64,000 nt of DNA, taken from NCBI GenBank assembly GCA_001683895.1, contig LXQJ01000050.1, positions 19,569-83,568 of the forward strand, read 5' to 3'. Positions 17,085 through 26,391 of this stretch are shown piece by piece. The position numbers were made by a program, and so were the translations under genes. Under the pieces are notes generated by a model. It was not told the origin of the DNA, searched no databases, and was given only the letters and a program-made list of their open reading frames with translations. Position 1 is the first letter of the stretch; each line of letters begins with the position of its first letter. The stretch is from Luteimonas sp. ANT-B3E (GTDB lineage Bacteria > Pseudomonadota > Gammaproteobacteria > Xanthomonadales > Xanthomonadaceae).

Positions 17085-19037
17085 ATGACCGCCACCACCG
17101 AAACCCGCCCCTTCGAAGCCGAGGTCGCCCAGGTCCTGCATCTGGTCACGCATTCGCTGTACTCGCACAAGGAGATCTTTCTGCGCGAGCTGGTGTCCAA
17201 CGCGTCGGACGCCTGCGACAAGTTGCGCTTCGAGGCGATTGCGGACCCGACGCTGATGGCCGGCGACGACCTGCACATCGACGTGTCGTTCGACAAGGAC
17301 GCCCGCACCATCACCGTGCGCGACAGCGGCATCGGCATGTCGCGCGACGAGGTGGTTGCCAACATCGGCACCATCGCCAGCTCCGGGACGCGCCGGTTCC
17401 TGGAGGCGATGAGCGGCGAGCAGAAGGCCGACGCGCGCCTGATCGGGCAGTTCGGCGTCGGCTTCTATTCCGCGTTCGTGGTCGCCGACCGTGTCGTCGT
17501 GCGCCCCCGCCGCGCCGACCTGGCCGAAGCCGAGGGCGTGCAGTGGGAGAGCGACGGCCGCGGCGAGTACTCGCTGTCGCAGGTGGCGCTGCCGGCACGC
17601 GGCACCGAGGTCGTGCTGCACCTCAAGCCCGACGAGGACGAATTCCTGGCCGCATGGACGCTGCGCTCGCTGGTCACGCGGTACTCGGACCACGTCGCGT
17701 TCCCGATCCGGATGCCGGTGGCGGACGGCGCGGATGCGGGCGACGACGCGGCGTCGCCGGACGGCGTTGGGGACGCCGGCGGCGACAGCGGCAACGCAGG
17801 CGAGGCGACGACCCCGCGCTGGGAAGCCATCAACTCCGCGTCCGCGCTGTGGGCGCGGCCCAAGGCGGAGATCAGCGACGAGGACTACCAGTCGTTCTAC
17901 AAGGCGCTCGGCCACGACTTCAACGACGCCGCGGCGTGGACCCACAACCGCGTCGAGGGCAGCCAGAGCTTCACCACCCTGCTCTACCTGCCGGCGCAGC
18001 CGCCGTTCGACCTGATGATGGGCGGCCGCGACGAGCGCAAGGGGCTCAAGCTCTACATCAAGCGCGTGTTCGTGATGGACGCCGCCGAGGAGCTGCTGCC
18101 CAACTACCTGCGGTTCGTACGCGGCGTGGTGGATGCCGACGACCTGCCGCTCAACGTCAGCCGCGAGCTGCTGCAGCACAACCGCCAGCTCGACCGCATC
18201 AAGGGCGCCTGCGTGAAGCGCGTGCTCGACCTGATCGAGAAGCTGGCCCGCGACGAACCGGAGACGTTCGCCGCGTTCCACAAGGCCTTCGGCAACACGC
18301 TGAAGGAAGGCATCGGCGAAGACCACGCCAACCGCGAGCGCATCGCGAAGCTGCTGCGCTTCGCCTCCACCGGCACCACCGCGGCGCCGGCGGAACCGGG
18401 CCGGCAGATGGTGTCGCTGGACGACTACGTGGCGCGCATGCCCGAGGGCCAGGACACCATCTGGTACGTCACCGCAGACAGCTACGCGGCGGCCAAGGGC
18501 AGCCCGCAGCTGGAGGCGTTCCGCGCCCGCGACGTCGAGGTGCTGCTGATGTTCGACCGCATCGACGAGTGGATGCTCGGCAGCCTGCGCGAGTACGCCG
18601 GCAAGCGCCTGCAGCACGTGGCCAAGGGCGAACTGCCGCTGGATGACGCCGCGCGCGAGGCGCGCGACGCCGCGACCACCGCCGCCACGCCGCTGCTGTC
18701 GCGGCTGAAGGCGCTGCTCGGCGACCGCGTCGCCGACGTGCGCGTGTCGACCCGGCTCACCGATTCGCCGTCGTGCCTGGCGCTGGCCGACCACGACATG
18801 GCCCCGCACCTCGCGCGGCTGCTGCGCGAGGCCGGGCAGGACGTGCCGGAGAGCCAAGCCACGCTGGAGATCAACCCGGCGCACGCGCTGTTGCAGCGCC
18901 TAGACACGGAAGCCGACGACGCCCGCGCCGCGGACCTCGCGCTGCTGCTACTCGAGCAGGCCGAGATCACCGCCGGCGCGCCGCTGCCGGACCCGGCGGC
19001 CTTCGTGCAGCGGATGAACCGGGCGCTGATGGGCTGA
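17085..19037 (+). CDS. htpG: Molecular chaperone HtpG (Hsp90)
   Basis: The 650-residue protein shows the GHKL ATPase domain of Hsp90: LVSNASDACDK, DSGIGMSRDE, and GQFGVGFYSAF. The middle domain (LYIKRVFVMDAAEELLPNYL, GVVDADDLPLNVSRE) and C-terminal dimerisation domain follow. HtpG remodels client proteins and cooperates with DnaK. At residues of about 220-245 a Gly/Asp/Ala-rich insertion (DGVGDAGGDSGNAG) interrupts the segment linking the N and middle domains. The start at M-T-A-T-T-E was chosen by homology; codons upstream belong to the antisense of the divergent permease gene. It stands alone as a single transcription unit. Confidence 0.95.
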   Translation: MTATTETRPFEAEVAQVLHLVTHSLYSHKEIFLRELVSNASDACDKLRFEAIADPTLMAGDDLHIDVSFDKDARTITVRDSGIGMSRDEVVANIGTIASSGTRRFLEAMSGEQKADARLIGQFGVGFYSAFVVADRVVVRPRRADLAEAEGVQWESDGRGEYSLSQVALPARGTEVVLHLKPDEDEFLAAWTLRSLVTRYSDHVAFPIRMPVADGADAGDDAASPDGVGDAGGDSGNAGEATTPRWEAINSASALWARPKAEISDEDYQSFYKALGHDFNDAAAWTHNRVEGSQSFTTLLYLPAQPPFDLMMGGRDERKGLKLYIKRVFVMDAAEELLPNYLRFVRGVVDADDLPLNVSRELLQHNRQLDRIKGACVKRVLDLIEKLARDEPETFAAFHKAFGNTLKEGIGEDHANRERIAKLLRFASTGTTAAPAEPGRQMVSLDDYVARMPEGQDTIWYVTADSYAAAKGSPQLEAFRARDVEVLLMFDRIDEWMLGSLREYAGKRLQHVAKGELPLDDAAREARDAATTAATPLLSRLKALLGDRVADVRVSTRLTDSPSCLALADHDMAPHLARLLREAGQDVPESQATLEINPAHALLQRLDTEADDARAADLALLLLEQAEITAGAPLPDPAAFVQRMNRALMG

Positions 19038-19076
19038 CCGGCTCCCGCGCGCGCTGGCGGGCCGGTCGACGGCGCG

Positions 19077-19490
19077 CTAGCGCGCGTGAGATGCCTGCGG
19101 TAGCGGCCTGGTGCTCCACCAGATCAGCCACAGCAGCGCGACCTGTACCGGCAGCCGCCACCACAGCGCCCACATCGGCACGTCGAACAGGTCCGGCCGC
19201 TGCAGCATGTAGACGTGCGCCGGCGTCACCGCGAGCGTCAGCAGGAACAGCCCGATGCCGGCCGCGCGCCGGCTGCGGTGCCACAGCAGCCCGGCGGCAC
19301 CCAGCAGCTCGAACACGCCGCTCGCCAGCACCGCGGCGCGTGGCCACGGCATCCACGGCGGCACGATGCGCATCTCGACCTCGGTCAGCGCGAAATGCGC
19401 GATGCCACCGACGAGGAACCAGGCGAAGACGACGGCCAGCCCAGCGATCCGCCCGCCACCCAGCGGGGCCAGCGCGAGCCCGTCGCGCAT
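19077..19490 (-). CDS. DoxX-like small integral membrane protein
   Basis: The 137-residue protein has about four transmembrane helices. Motifs such as FLVGGIAHFAL, PPWMPWPRAAVLASG and GVFELLGAAGLLW match DoxX/DoxD-like membrane proteins. The function of this subgroup is unknown; some members take part in quinone or thiosulfate metabolism. It faces htpG tail to tail and follows the smeX-like gene on the same strand after a 145-base gap, so it could be read through from the pump operon, but nothing shows a functional link. Confidence 0.7.
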   Translation of the reverse strand: MRDGLALAPLGGGRIAGLAVVFAWFLVGGIAHFALTEVEMRIVPPWMPWPRAAVLASGVFELLGAAGLLWHRSRRAAGIGLFLLTLAVTPAHVYMLQRPDLFDVPMWALWWRLPVQVALLWLIWWSTRPLPQASHAR

Positions 19491-19635
19491 CGCGGCAGTC
19501 AGGGATCGGGAGATGCGGACGCTCCAGCGGTGGACACCGGCGAGTGTCGCAGCCGCGGCGCCGGAACGATGTCCGCAGGCCCGTGACCCGCGGACAGACG
19601 GGCGATCGGACACCGCAGCAAGCCTCGGCCCAGGC

Positions 19636-21108
19636 TCAGCGCGGCGACCCGGCGGCGCCGAGCACCTCGCGCTGCGGCAGGGCCTGCGGCCAGGCGCCGG
19701 CAAGCGCGCGATACACCGCCACCGCACCGGTGGTGCTGCGCGTACGGCTGTCCGCGAACGCATCCTGCGCCTGCAGTCGGGTGCGTTCGGCATCGAGCAC
19801 GTCGAGCAGGCCGGTGGCGCCCGCATCGAAGCGCAGCCGCGCGAGCCCCGCGGCGCGCGCACTGGCGAGGGCGGCTTCCTCCAGCTGGCGGTCCTCCGCG
19901 CGCGCGCGGTCGAAGCGGACCAGTGCGTTCTCGGTGTCCTCCAGCGCCAGCAGCACGGTCTGCTGGTAGCGCGCGAGCTCGCCCTCGGCCTCGGCATCGC
20001 GCGCGGCGATGCGGGCGCGTACGCGGCCGATGTCGAGGAACGACCAGTCGATGCCGAGCGCGACGACGCGGGTTTCGCTGTCGCGCGCGAACAGGTCGCC
20101 ACTGTCGATGGCCTGGCTGCCGAGCAGCGCGCCGAGCGAGAAGCGCGGGAACAGGTCGGCGGTGGCCACGCCGACGCGCGCGGTGGCGGCATGCAGCCGC
20201 TGTTCGGCCGCGGCGATGTCCGGGCGACGGCGCAGCAATGTCCCCGGGGTGCCGGGATCGATCGTGGCCGGGACCGCCGGCAGCGCGCGCACCGCCGACA
20301 GTTCGCCCAGCAGCGCATCGGGCGTGCGTCCGGTCAGGACCGCGAGGCGATGGATCGTCGCGGCCACCTGCGCCTCCAGCGCCGGCACGCGCGCCAGCGT
20401 CGACGCGACCTGGGCGCGAGCCCGCGCCGAGTCGAACGCGCTGTCCTGGCCGGCAGCGAACCGCGCCTCGACCAGGCGCAGCGTGTCGCGTTGGGTCCCC
20501 GCGTTGTCCTCGGCCACGCGCAGCCGCTCCTGCAGGCCGCGCAGCGACAGGTACGCGGTCGCGACCTCGGCGACGACCGCCACCTGGGTCGCGCGCAGGT
20601 CGTCGGCGGTCGCGGTCGCGTCGGCGCGACCGGCCTCGATCCCGCGCCGGACGCGGCCGAACAGGTCGAGTTCCCAGCTCGCGGCGAGCCCGGCGCTGTA
20701 GCTGTCGCCATCACGTTCGGCGCGCGGCAGCCCGGGCAACTGGTCCGCGCTGGCGCGGGTGCTGGCGGCCTCCCCGCGTGCGGTCACCGTCGGCAGCACG
20801 TCGAGGCGCGACTGCCGCAGCAGTGCGCGCGCCTCGTCGTAGCGCGACAGCGCGATGCGCAGGTTGTGGTTGGCGACCAGCGCGCGCTGCACCAGCGTGG
20901 TCAGCTGCGGGTCGTCGAACACCACCCAGAAATCGGCGACATCCGCCGTGATCGGCGCCGGCGCCGGCGCCGCACCTGCGGTGCCTGCGGCGGGACTGCC
21001 GGAGAACGTCGCCGGCACCGCCACCGCCGGGCGCACGTGGTCGGGGCCGACGGAACAGGCGGCCAGCAGCGCGCTCGCCAGCGCGGCGATCGCGAGGCGG
21101 GTCACCAT
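19636..21108 (-). CDS. smeX: RND efflux outer membrane factor (NodT/OprM family), SmeX-like
   Basis: The 490-residue lipoprotein has a signal ending LLAACS with the lipid-modified Cys at about 18. Two TolC-fold repeats follow, with typical stretches FGRVRRGIEAGRADATATA, RRRPDIAAAEQRLHAA and FDAGATGLLDVLDAERT. It would form the trimeric outer membrane exit duct for the adjacent RND pump. The gene starts at an ATG inside the end of the upstream SDR gene (TGGTGA/ATGGTG overlap, seven bases), so translation is coupled. Its place as last gene of U1-V-W-U2-X matches Stenotrophomonas smeX. Confidence 0.9.
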   Translation of the reverse strand: MVTRLAIAALASALLAACSVGPDHVRPAVAVPATFSGSPAAGTAGAAPAPAPITADVADFWVVFDDPQLTTLVQRALVANHNLRIALSRYDEARALLRQSRLDVLPTVTARGEAASTRASADQLPGLPRAERDGDSYSAGLAASWELDLFGRVRRGIEAGRADATATADDLRATQVAVVAEVATAYLSLRGLQERLRVAEDNAGTQRDTLRLVEARFAAGQDSAFDSARARAQVASTLARVPALEAQVAATIHRLAVLTGRTPDALLGELSAVRALPAVPATIDPGTPGTLLRRRPDIAAAEQRLHAATARVGVATADLFPRFSLGALLGSQAIDSGDLFARDSETRVVALGIDWSFLDIGRVRARIAARDAEAEGELARYQQTVLLALEDTENALVRFDRARAEDRQLEEAALASARAAGLARLRFDAGATGLLDVLDAERTRLQAQDAFADSRTRSTTGAVAVYRALAGAWPQALPQREVLGAAGSPR

Positions 21109-21851
21109 GGCAGCGACTCGTCGAGGTGGAAATAGCCGCCGGTCGGCCCGGCATCGTCGATCAGCGCGAGCCGCACGCTGGTGCGCGCACCGTCGGCGAC
21201 TTCGAGTTCGCCGTTCTGCTCGTCGCCGGCCTTGTTCATGTCGGTCCGCACGTAACCGGGGTGGATGGTGTTGACCTTGATGCCGCTGTCCTGCAGCGCA
21301 TGCGCCAGATGCACGGTCCACGCATTCACCGCGGTCTTGGACACGTTGTAGGCCGGCACGCCCTTGAAGTCGTAAATGGGGGACGTCGGCTCCTGATGCT
21401 GGTTGATCGACCCGAGCAGGCTGGACACGTTGACGATGCGACCTGCCGCGGACTTGTGCAGCAGCGGCAGCAGCGCCTGGGTGGTCGCGACCAGGCCGAA
21501 CAGGTTGGTCTCGAACGTCGTGCGCCAGGTGTCGATCGACTGGCCGGCGGTGCCGAGCTGCGGGTCGTCGGTTCCGATGCCGGCGTTGTTGACCAGGATG
21601 TCGAGGCGGCCGTGGCGCTGTTCGACCGTGAGCGCGGCCGCCTCGATGCTGGCGGCGTCAGTGACGTCGAGCGCGATGGCTTCGACCGGCAGTCCGTCCG
21701 CCTGCAGCTTCAGTGCGGCTTCGACGGCGCGGTCGTGGCTGCGGCCTGCCAGTAGCGTGTGGACGCCGGCGGCTGCCAGCTGGCGGACGGTTTCCAGGCC
21801 GATGCCGCGGGTGGCGCCGGTGACGAGCGCGATACGGGACGAGGTGTTCAT
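21102..21851 (-). CDS. smeU2: SDR-family oxidoreductase, SmeU2-like
   Basis: This 249-residue classical short-chain dehydrogenase has the TGATRGIG cofactor motif (residues 11-18), NNAG, a serine in NVSS, and the Y-N-V-S-K active site. It is an NAD(P)H-dependent enzyme of unknown substrate. It sits between the pump gene and the outer membrane factor and overlaps the latter by seven bases. In S. maltophilia the smeVWX operon carries two SDR genes, U1 and U2, and this one occupies the U2 position. Its stop lies within the next gene's start, so it is part of the operon. Confidence 0.88.
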   Translation of the reverse strand: MNTSSRIALVTGATRGIGLETVRQLAAAGVHTLLAGRSHDRAVEAALKLQADGLPVEAIALDVTDAASIEAAALTVEQRHGRLDILVNNAGIGTDDPQLGTAGQSIDTWRTTFETNLFGLVATTQALLPLLHKSAAGRIVNVSSLLGSINQHQEPTSPIYDFKGVPAYNVSKTAVNAWTVHLAHALQDSGIKVNTIHPGYVRTDMNKAGDEQNGELEVADGARTSVRLALIDDAGPTGGYFHLDESLPW

Positions 21852-21951
21852 GCGTGACTCCTGAAATACGGGTTCGGGGTGAGGCAGCGCGCGTCGGCGC
21901 GGCCGGGTTCGAAGAGGCGAGCGTGTGCGACGTGGACTGCAACGGCAGGGG

Positions 21952-24900
21952 TCATGCGTGCAGCCCCTTGTCTGGAACGTCGTGCGCGGGCGGAACCGGC
22001 TTGTGCGACACCAGCGGCGTGTTCGCGAGCTTGCGCAGCGCGACGTAGAACACCGGGGTCAGGAAGAGGCCGAACACCGTGACGCCGAGCATCCCGGCGA
22101 ACACGGTGATGCCGGTGATCGAACGCACCTCCGCGCCCGCGCCGCTCGACAGCACCAGCGGCACCGTGCCGGCGATGAACGCGACCGAGGTCATGACGAT
22201 CGGGCGCAGGCGCAGGCGGCTGGCTTCCAGCGCGGCCTCGACGATGCCCTTGCCCTGCATCTCCAGTTCGCGGGCGAACTCGACGATCAGGATCGCGTTC
22301 TTGCACGCCAGCCCCATCAGCACCACCAGGCCGACCTGCACGAAGACGTTGTTGTCGCCGCCCGCCAGCCACACGCCGAACAGCGCCGACAGCAGCGTCA
22401 TCGGCACGATCAGGATCACCGCCAGCGGCAGCGACCAGCTCTCGTACAGCGCGGCCAGCACCAGGAACGCCAGCAGCACCGCCAGCGGGAACACGATCAT
22501 CGCCGCGCCGCCCTGGGTCATCTGCTGGTAGCTCAGGTCGCTCCAGCCGATACCCATGCCGGCGGGCAGCGCCTGCTCCGCAAGCTCGGTGACCTTGGCC
22601 ATCGCTTCGCCCGAGGACAGCACGCGGGGATCGGCGTCGCCCAGCAGGTCGGCGGCCGGGTAGCCGTTGAAGCGGATCACCGGGTCCGGCCCGTAGGTCT
22701 GGCGCACGGCGACCATCGAACCCACCGGCACCATCTCGCCCGCGTCGTTGCGCGTGCGCAGGTTGGCGATGTCCGACACCTCGTCGCGGAACTGGCCGTC
22801 GGCCTGGGCGATGACCTGCCAGGTGCGGCCGAACATGTTGAAGTCGTTGACGTAGGCCGAGCCGAGGTAGGTCTGCAGCGTGTCGAACAGCTCGGTCAGC
22901 GGCACGCCCTGGGCCTTGGCCTTCTCGCGGTCGACGTCGGCGTCGAGCTGCGGCACGTTGGCCTGGTAGCTGCTGATCGGGAAGCCCATGCCCGGCGTCT
23001 GCGCAGCCGCGCCCTGGAACGCCTGCACCGCGTTCTGCAGCTCGCCATAGCCCAACTGTGTGCGGTCCTCGATGAACAGCGACCAGCCCGAGCCGTTGCC
23101 GAGGCCCTGGATCGGCGGCGGCATGAACGCGAAGGTGAAGCCTTCCTGGATGGTCGCGAACTTCTGGTTGAGCTCGGCGGTGATCTCCTCGGCGGTGCGC
23201 GAGCGCTCGCTGAAGGGATCGAGGGTGAAGAAGATCACACCGTTGTTGGGCGTGTTGGTGAACTGCAACGGGTTGAGACCCGGGAACGCGATCTCGCTGG
23301 CGACGCCCTCCACCTCGCTGGCGAGTGCGGCCATCTTCTTCAGCGTCGCGTCGGTGCGTTCGATCGACGCACCCTCGGGCATCTTGACGCCGGCGATCAC
23401 GTACAGCTTGTCCTGCACCGGGATGAATCCGGCCGGCACCGCCTTGAACATCAGGCCCGCGCCGACCAGCAGCACCGCGTAGACCAGGAACACCGAGCCG
23501 CGACGCCCGAGCGCCTTTGATACCGCGCCTTCGTAGCGTTCCGAACTGCGGTTGAAGAAGCGGTTGAACGGCCGGAACACCCAGCCGAACAGCCGGTCGA
23601 TCAGGCGCGAAGCGCGATCCTTCGGCGCGTCGTGCGACTTCAGCAGGATCGCCGCCAGTGCCGGCGACAGCGTCAGCGAATTGATCGCCGAGATCACGGT
23701 CGAGATCGCGATCGTCACCGCGAACTGCTTGTAGAACTGGCCGGTCACGCCGGTCAGGAAGGCCATCGGCACGAACACCGCGCACAGCACCAGCGCGATC
23801 GCGATGATCGGCCCGGAGACTTCCTTCATCGCCAGGTGCGCGGCCTCCAGCGGCGTGGCGCCGAGTTCGATGTGGCGCTCGACGTTCTCGACCACCACGA
23901 TCGCGTCGTCGACGACGATGCCGATCGCGAGCACCAGGCCGAACAGGGTCAGCGTGTTGATCGAATAGCCCAGCAGGTACAGCACCGCGAAGGTGCCGAC
24001 CACCGACACCGGCACCGCCAGCAGCGGGATGATCGACGCGCGCCAGCTCTGCAGGAACAGGATCACCACCAGCACCACCAGCAGCGTGGCTTCGAGCAGC
24101 GTGACAATGACGGACTTGATGGAGTCGCGGACGAAGATCGTGGTGTCGTAGATCGACTGGATCTCGACGCCCGGCGGCAGCTGCGGCCGCAGCTCGTCCA
24201 TCTTCGCGACCACGCCGTCGCGGATGTCGAGCGCGTTGGCGCCCGGCGCCTGGAAGATGCCGATCGCCGCGGCGTTCTTGCCGTCGAGGCGTGCGCGCAG
24301 GGTGTAGTCGCCGGCGGCAAGTTCGATGCGCGCGACATCGGCCAGGCGCACAAGCTTGCCGTCGGTGCCGGACTTGAGCACGATGTCGCCGAATTCCTCG
24401 ACGCTCTCCAACCGGCCACGCGCATTGATCGGCAGCAGGAAGTCGCTGCCGTTGGCGGTCGGCTCGGCGCCGAGCTGGCCGGCCGACACCTGCACGTTCT
24501 GTTCGCGCACCGCTCGCAGCACGTCGCCTGCGGTCATGCCGCGGGCGGCGATGCGGTCGGGATCCAGCCACAGGCGCATCGCGTAGTCGCCGCCGCCGAA
24601 CAGCTGCGCATCGCCGACGCCGGTGATCTTGGCCAGCTCGTCCTTGACGTGCAGGCGCATGTAGTTGCGCAGGTACAGCGAGTCGTAGCGGCCGTCCTCC
24701 GAGGTCAGGTGCACCACCATCAGGAAGACCGGTGACTGCTTCTGCGTGGTCACGCCCTGCCGGCGCACGTCCTCGGGCAGCCGCGCCTGCGCCTGCGCTA
24801 CGCGGTTCTGCACCCGCACCGCGGCCTCGTCGGCATCGGTGCCGGGCTTGAAGGTCACGGTGAGCTGCAGCACGCCGTCGGAGCCGGCGACGGACTTCAT

Positions 24901-25137
24901 GTACATCATGTCCTCGACGCCGTTGATGGCTTCCTCGAGCGGCGTTGCCACGGTCTCGGCGATCACCTTCGGGTTGGCGCCGGGATACACGGTGCGCACC
25001 ACCACCGACGGCGGCACGACCTCGGGGTATTCGCCGATCGGCAGCAGTGGGATGGCGATCAGGCCACCGGCGAAGATCAGGATCGACAGCACCGCGGCGA
25101 AGATCGGGCGGTCGATGAAGAAGCGGGAGAAGTCCAC
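21952..25137 (-). CDS. smeW: RND multidrug efflux pump, inner membrane permease (HAE1), SmeW/MexF-like
   Basis: This 1061-residue HAE1-type RND pump begins with the family's opening DFSRFFIDRPIFAAVLS and has twelve transmembrane helices in two halves, each with a large periplasmic loop. Proton-relay aspartates are seen in GIVVDDAIVVVENVERH, and LPEDVRRQGV and GGGDYAMRLWLDPD are typical porter-domain stretches. It exports drugs using the proton gradient as a trimer with SmeV and SmeX. The start is GTG at 25137, with AGGA eight bases upstream, and the protein begins exactly as homologues do. Homology is closest in character to MexF/SmeW rather than AcrB. Confidence 0.93.
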   Translation of the reverse strand: MDFSRFFIDRPIFAAVLSILIFAGGLIAIPLLPIGEYPEVVPPSVVVRTVYPGANPKVIAETVATPLEEAINGVEDMMYMKSVAGSDGVLQLTVTFKPGTDADEAAVRVQNRVAQAQARLPEDVRRQGVTTQKQSPVFLMVVHLTSEDGRYDSLYLRNYMRLHVKDELAKITGVGDAQLFGGGDYAMRLWLDPDRIAARGMTAGDVLRAVREQNVQVSAGQLGAEPTANGSDFLLPINARGRLESVEEFGDIVLKSGTDGKLVRLADVARIELAAGDYTLRARLDGKNAAAIGIFQAPGANALDIRDGVVAKMDELRPQLPPGVEIQSIYDTTIFVRDSIKSVIVTLLEATLLVVLVVILFLQSWRASIIPLLAVPVSVVGTFAVLYLLGYSINTLTLFGLVLAIGIVVDDAIVVVENVERHIELGATPLEAAHLAMKEVSGPIIAIALVLCAVFVPMAFLTGVTGQFYKQFAVTIAISTVISAINSLTLSPALAAILLKSHDAPKDRASRLIDRLFGWVFRPFNRFFNRSSERYEGAVSKALGRRGSVFLVYAVLLVGAGLMFKAVPAGFIPVQDKLYVIAGVKMPEGASIERTDATLKKMAALASEVEGVASEIAFPGLNPLQFTNTPNNGVIFFTLDPFSERSRTAEEITAELNQKFATIQEGFTFAFMPPPIQGLGNGSGWSLFIEDRTQLGYGELQNAVQAFQGAAAQTPGMGFPISSYQANVPQLDADVDREKAKAQGVPLTELFDTLQTYLGSAYVNDFNMFGRTWQVIAQADGQFRDEVSDIANLRTRNDAGEMVPVGSMVAVRQTYGPDPVIRFNGYPAADLLGDADPRVLSSGEAMAKVTELAEQALPAGMGIGWSDLSYQQMTQGGAAMIVFPLAVLLAFLVLAALYESWSLPLAVILIVPMTLLSALFGVWLAGGDNNVFVQVGLVVLMGLACKNAILIVEFARELEMQGKGIVEAALEASRLRLRPIVMTSVAFIAGTVPLVLSSGAGAEVRSITGITVFAGMLGVTVFGLFLTPVFYVALRKLANTPLVSHKPVPPAHDVPDKGLHA

Positions 25138-25200
25138 GGGGAGATCCTTGTGGGAAGCGCGGGATGACGGTTCGGCGACGGTTCGAAGCGACGCGGCGGG

Positions 25201-26391
25201 TCAGCGCCCGGCGACGGCCGCGGCGGGCTGGCCGCCGCGCATCGCCACCACCTGCGGGGCGACCGGCATGCCCGGCATGAACACCTTCTGCGCGCCGTTG
25301 ACGACCACGCGGTCGCCGGCGGCGAGCCCGGCATCCACCACGCGCAGGCCGTCGACGATGCGGCCCAGCACCACGTCGCGGCGCTGGGCGGTGTCGTCGT
25401 CGCCGACGATGTAGACGTACTTGCGGTCCTGGTCGGTGATCACGGCCTTGTCGTCGATCAGGACCGCCGGCCGCGCCGCCGCGCCTTCGAGCTGCACGCG
25501 CGCGAACATGCCCGGCGTGAAGCGACGGTCCGGATTCGGCAGCACCGCGCGGGCGCGCACCGTGCCGGTCGAGGGGTCGACCTGGTTGTCGACGAAGTCG
25601 ACGACGCCGGCATGCGGATGGCCCGTCTCGTCGGCCAGGCCGATGCGGACGGCGTTCTCGCCACCGTTGCGGGTGCCGGCGCGCGCCTGCGCCTGGTAGC
25701 CGAGGAACGCGCGCTCGTCGGTCTCGAAGTAGACGTGCACCGGATCCTGCGAGACCACCGTGGTCAGCAGCGTGGCATCGGCCTGGGCCAGGTTGCCGGT
25801 GGTCACCATGGCGCGGCCGGCGCGGCCGGCGACCGGGGCACGCACCTCGGTGAACTGCAGGTCCAGCCGCGCCGCGGCGACGGCGGCCTGCGCCGCGCGC
25901 ACGCCGGCGCCGGACTGCGCGGTCGCAGCCCTGCGGGTCTCGTACTCGTCGCGCGAGATCGCCTGGGCGTCGACGAGCGCCTGGGCGCGGACGTCCTGGG
26001 TGCCGGCGAGCTGCGCTTCGGCGCGGGCGCGGGCCAGGTTCGCCTCGGCCTGGTCGAGCGCGGCGCGATAAGGGCGCGGATCGATGACGAACAGCAGGTC
26101 GCCCCGGGCGACCTCGGCGCCTTCGTCGAACGCGACGCGCTGGACGTAGCCGCTGACGCGCGGGCGCAGCTCGACCGAGTCGACGGCGGCAATGCGGCCG
26201 GTGGCGTCGTCCCACTGGCGGACCTGCTCGGTCAGCACCGGGGCGACGCTGACCTGGGGCGGTGGCGGCGCGGCGGCATCGTCGGCGCGGCTGTCGCAGC
26301 CGGCGACGATCGTGGCGATCGCCGCGGCGAGGGTGAACAGCAGCAACGCACGCGGCGCGCGGCGGGCAATGGGTGACGGAAGCAGTTTCAT
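25201..26391 (-). CDS. smeV: RND efflux periplasmic adaptor (membrane fusion protein), SmeV/MexE-like
   Basis: The 396-residue lipoprotein has a signal ending IVAGC. The lipoyl (barrel-sandwich) half-motifs ELRPRVSGYVQRVAFDEGAEV and FTEVRAPVAGRAGR are separated by an alpha-helical hairpin rich in Ala/Gln/Arg, followed by the beta-barrel (PSTGTVRARAVLPNPD) and membrane-proximal domains. It bridges the inner membrane pump and outer membrane duct. Its ATG overlaps the stop of the upstream SDR gene (ATGA), and the pump gene follows after 63 bases. Confidence 0.92.
   Translation of the reverse strand: MKLLPSPIARRAPRALLLFTLAAAIATIVAGCDSRADDAAAPPPPQVSVAPVLTEQVRQWDDATGRIAAVDSVELRPRVSGYVQRVAFDEGAEVARGDLLFVIDPRPYRAALDQAEANLARARAEAQLAGTQDVRAQALVDAQAISRDEYETRRAATAQSGAGVRAAQAAVAAARLDLQFTEVRAPVAGRAGRAMVTTGNLAQADATLLTTVVSQDPVHVYFETDERAFLGYQAQARAGTRNGGENAVRIGLADETGHPHAGVVDFVDNQVDPSTGTVRARAVLPNPDRRFTPGMFARVQLEGAAARPAVLIDDKAVITDQDRKYVYIVGDDDTAQRRDVVLGRIVDGLRVVDAGLAAGDRVVVNGAQKVFMPGMPVAPQVVAMRGGQPAAAVAGR

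Noticed and set aside
16014-18884. A 956-codon open frame on the minus strand across htpG and the permease gene
   Set aside because: It lies antisense to htpG and within the shifted frame of the permease gene. Its composition is Arg/Gly/His-rich noise and it has no recognisable domain. Long antisense frames are expected at this GC content.
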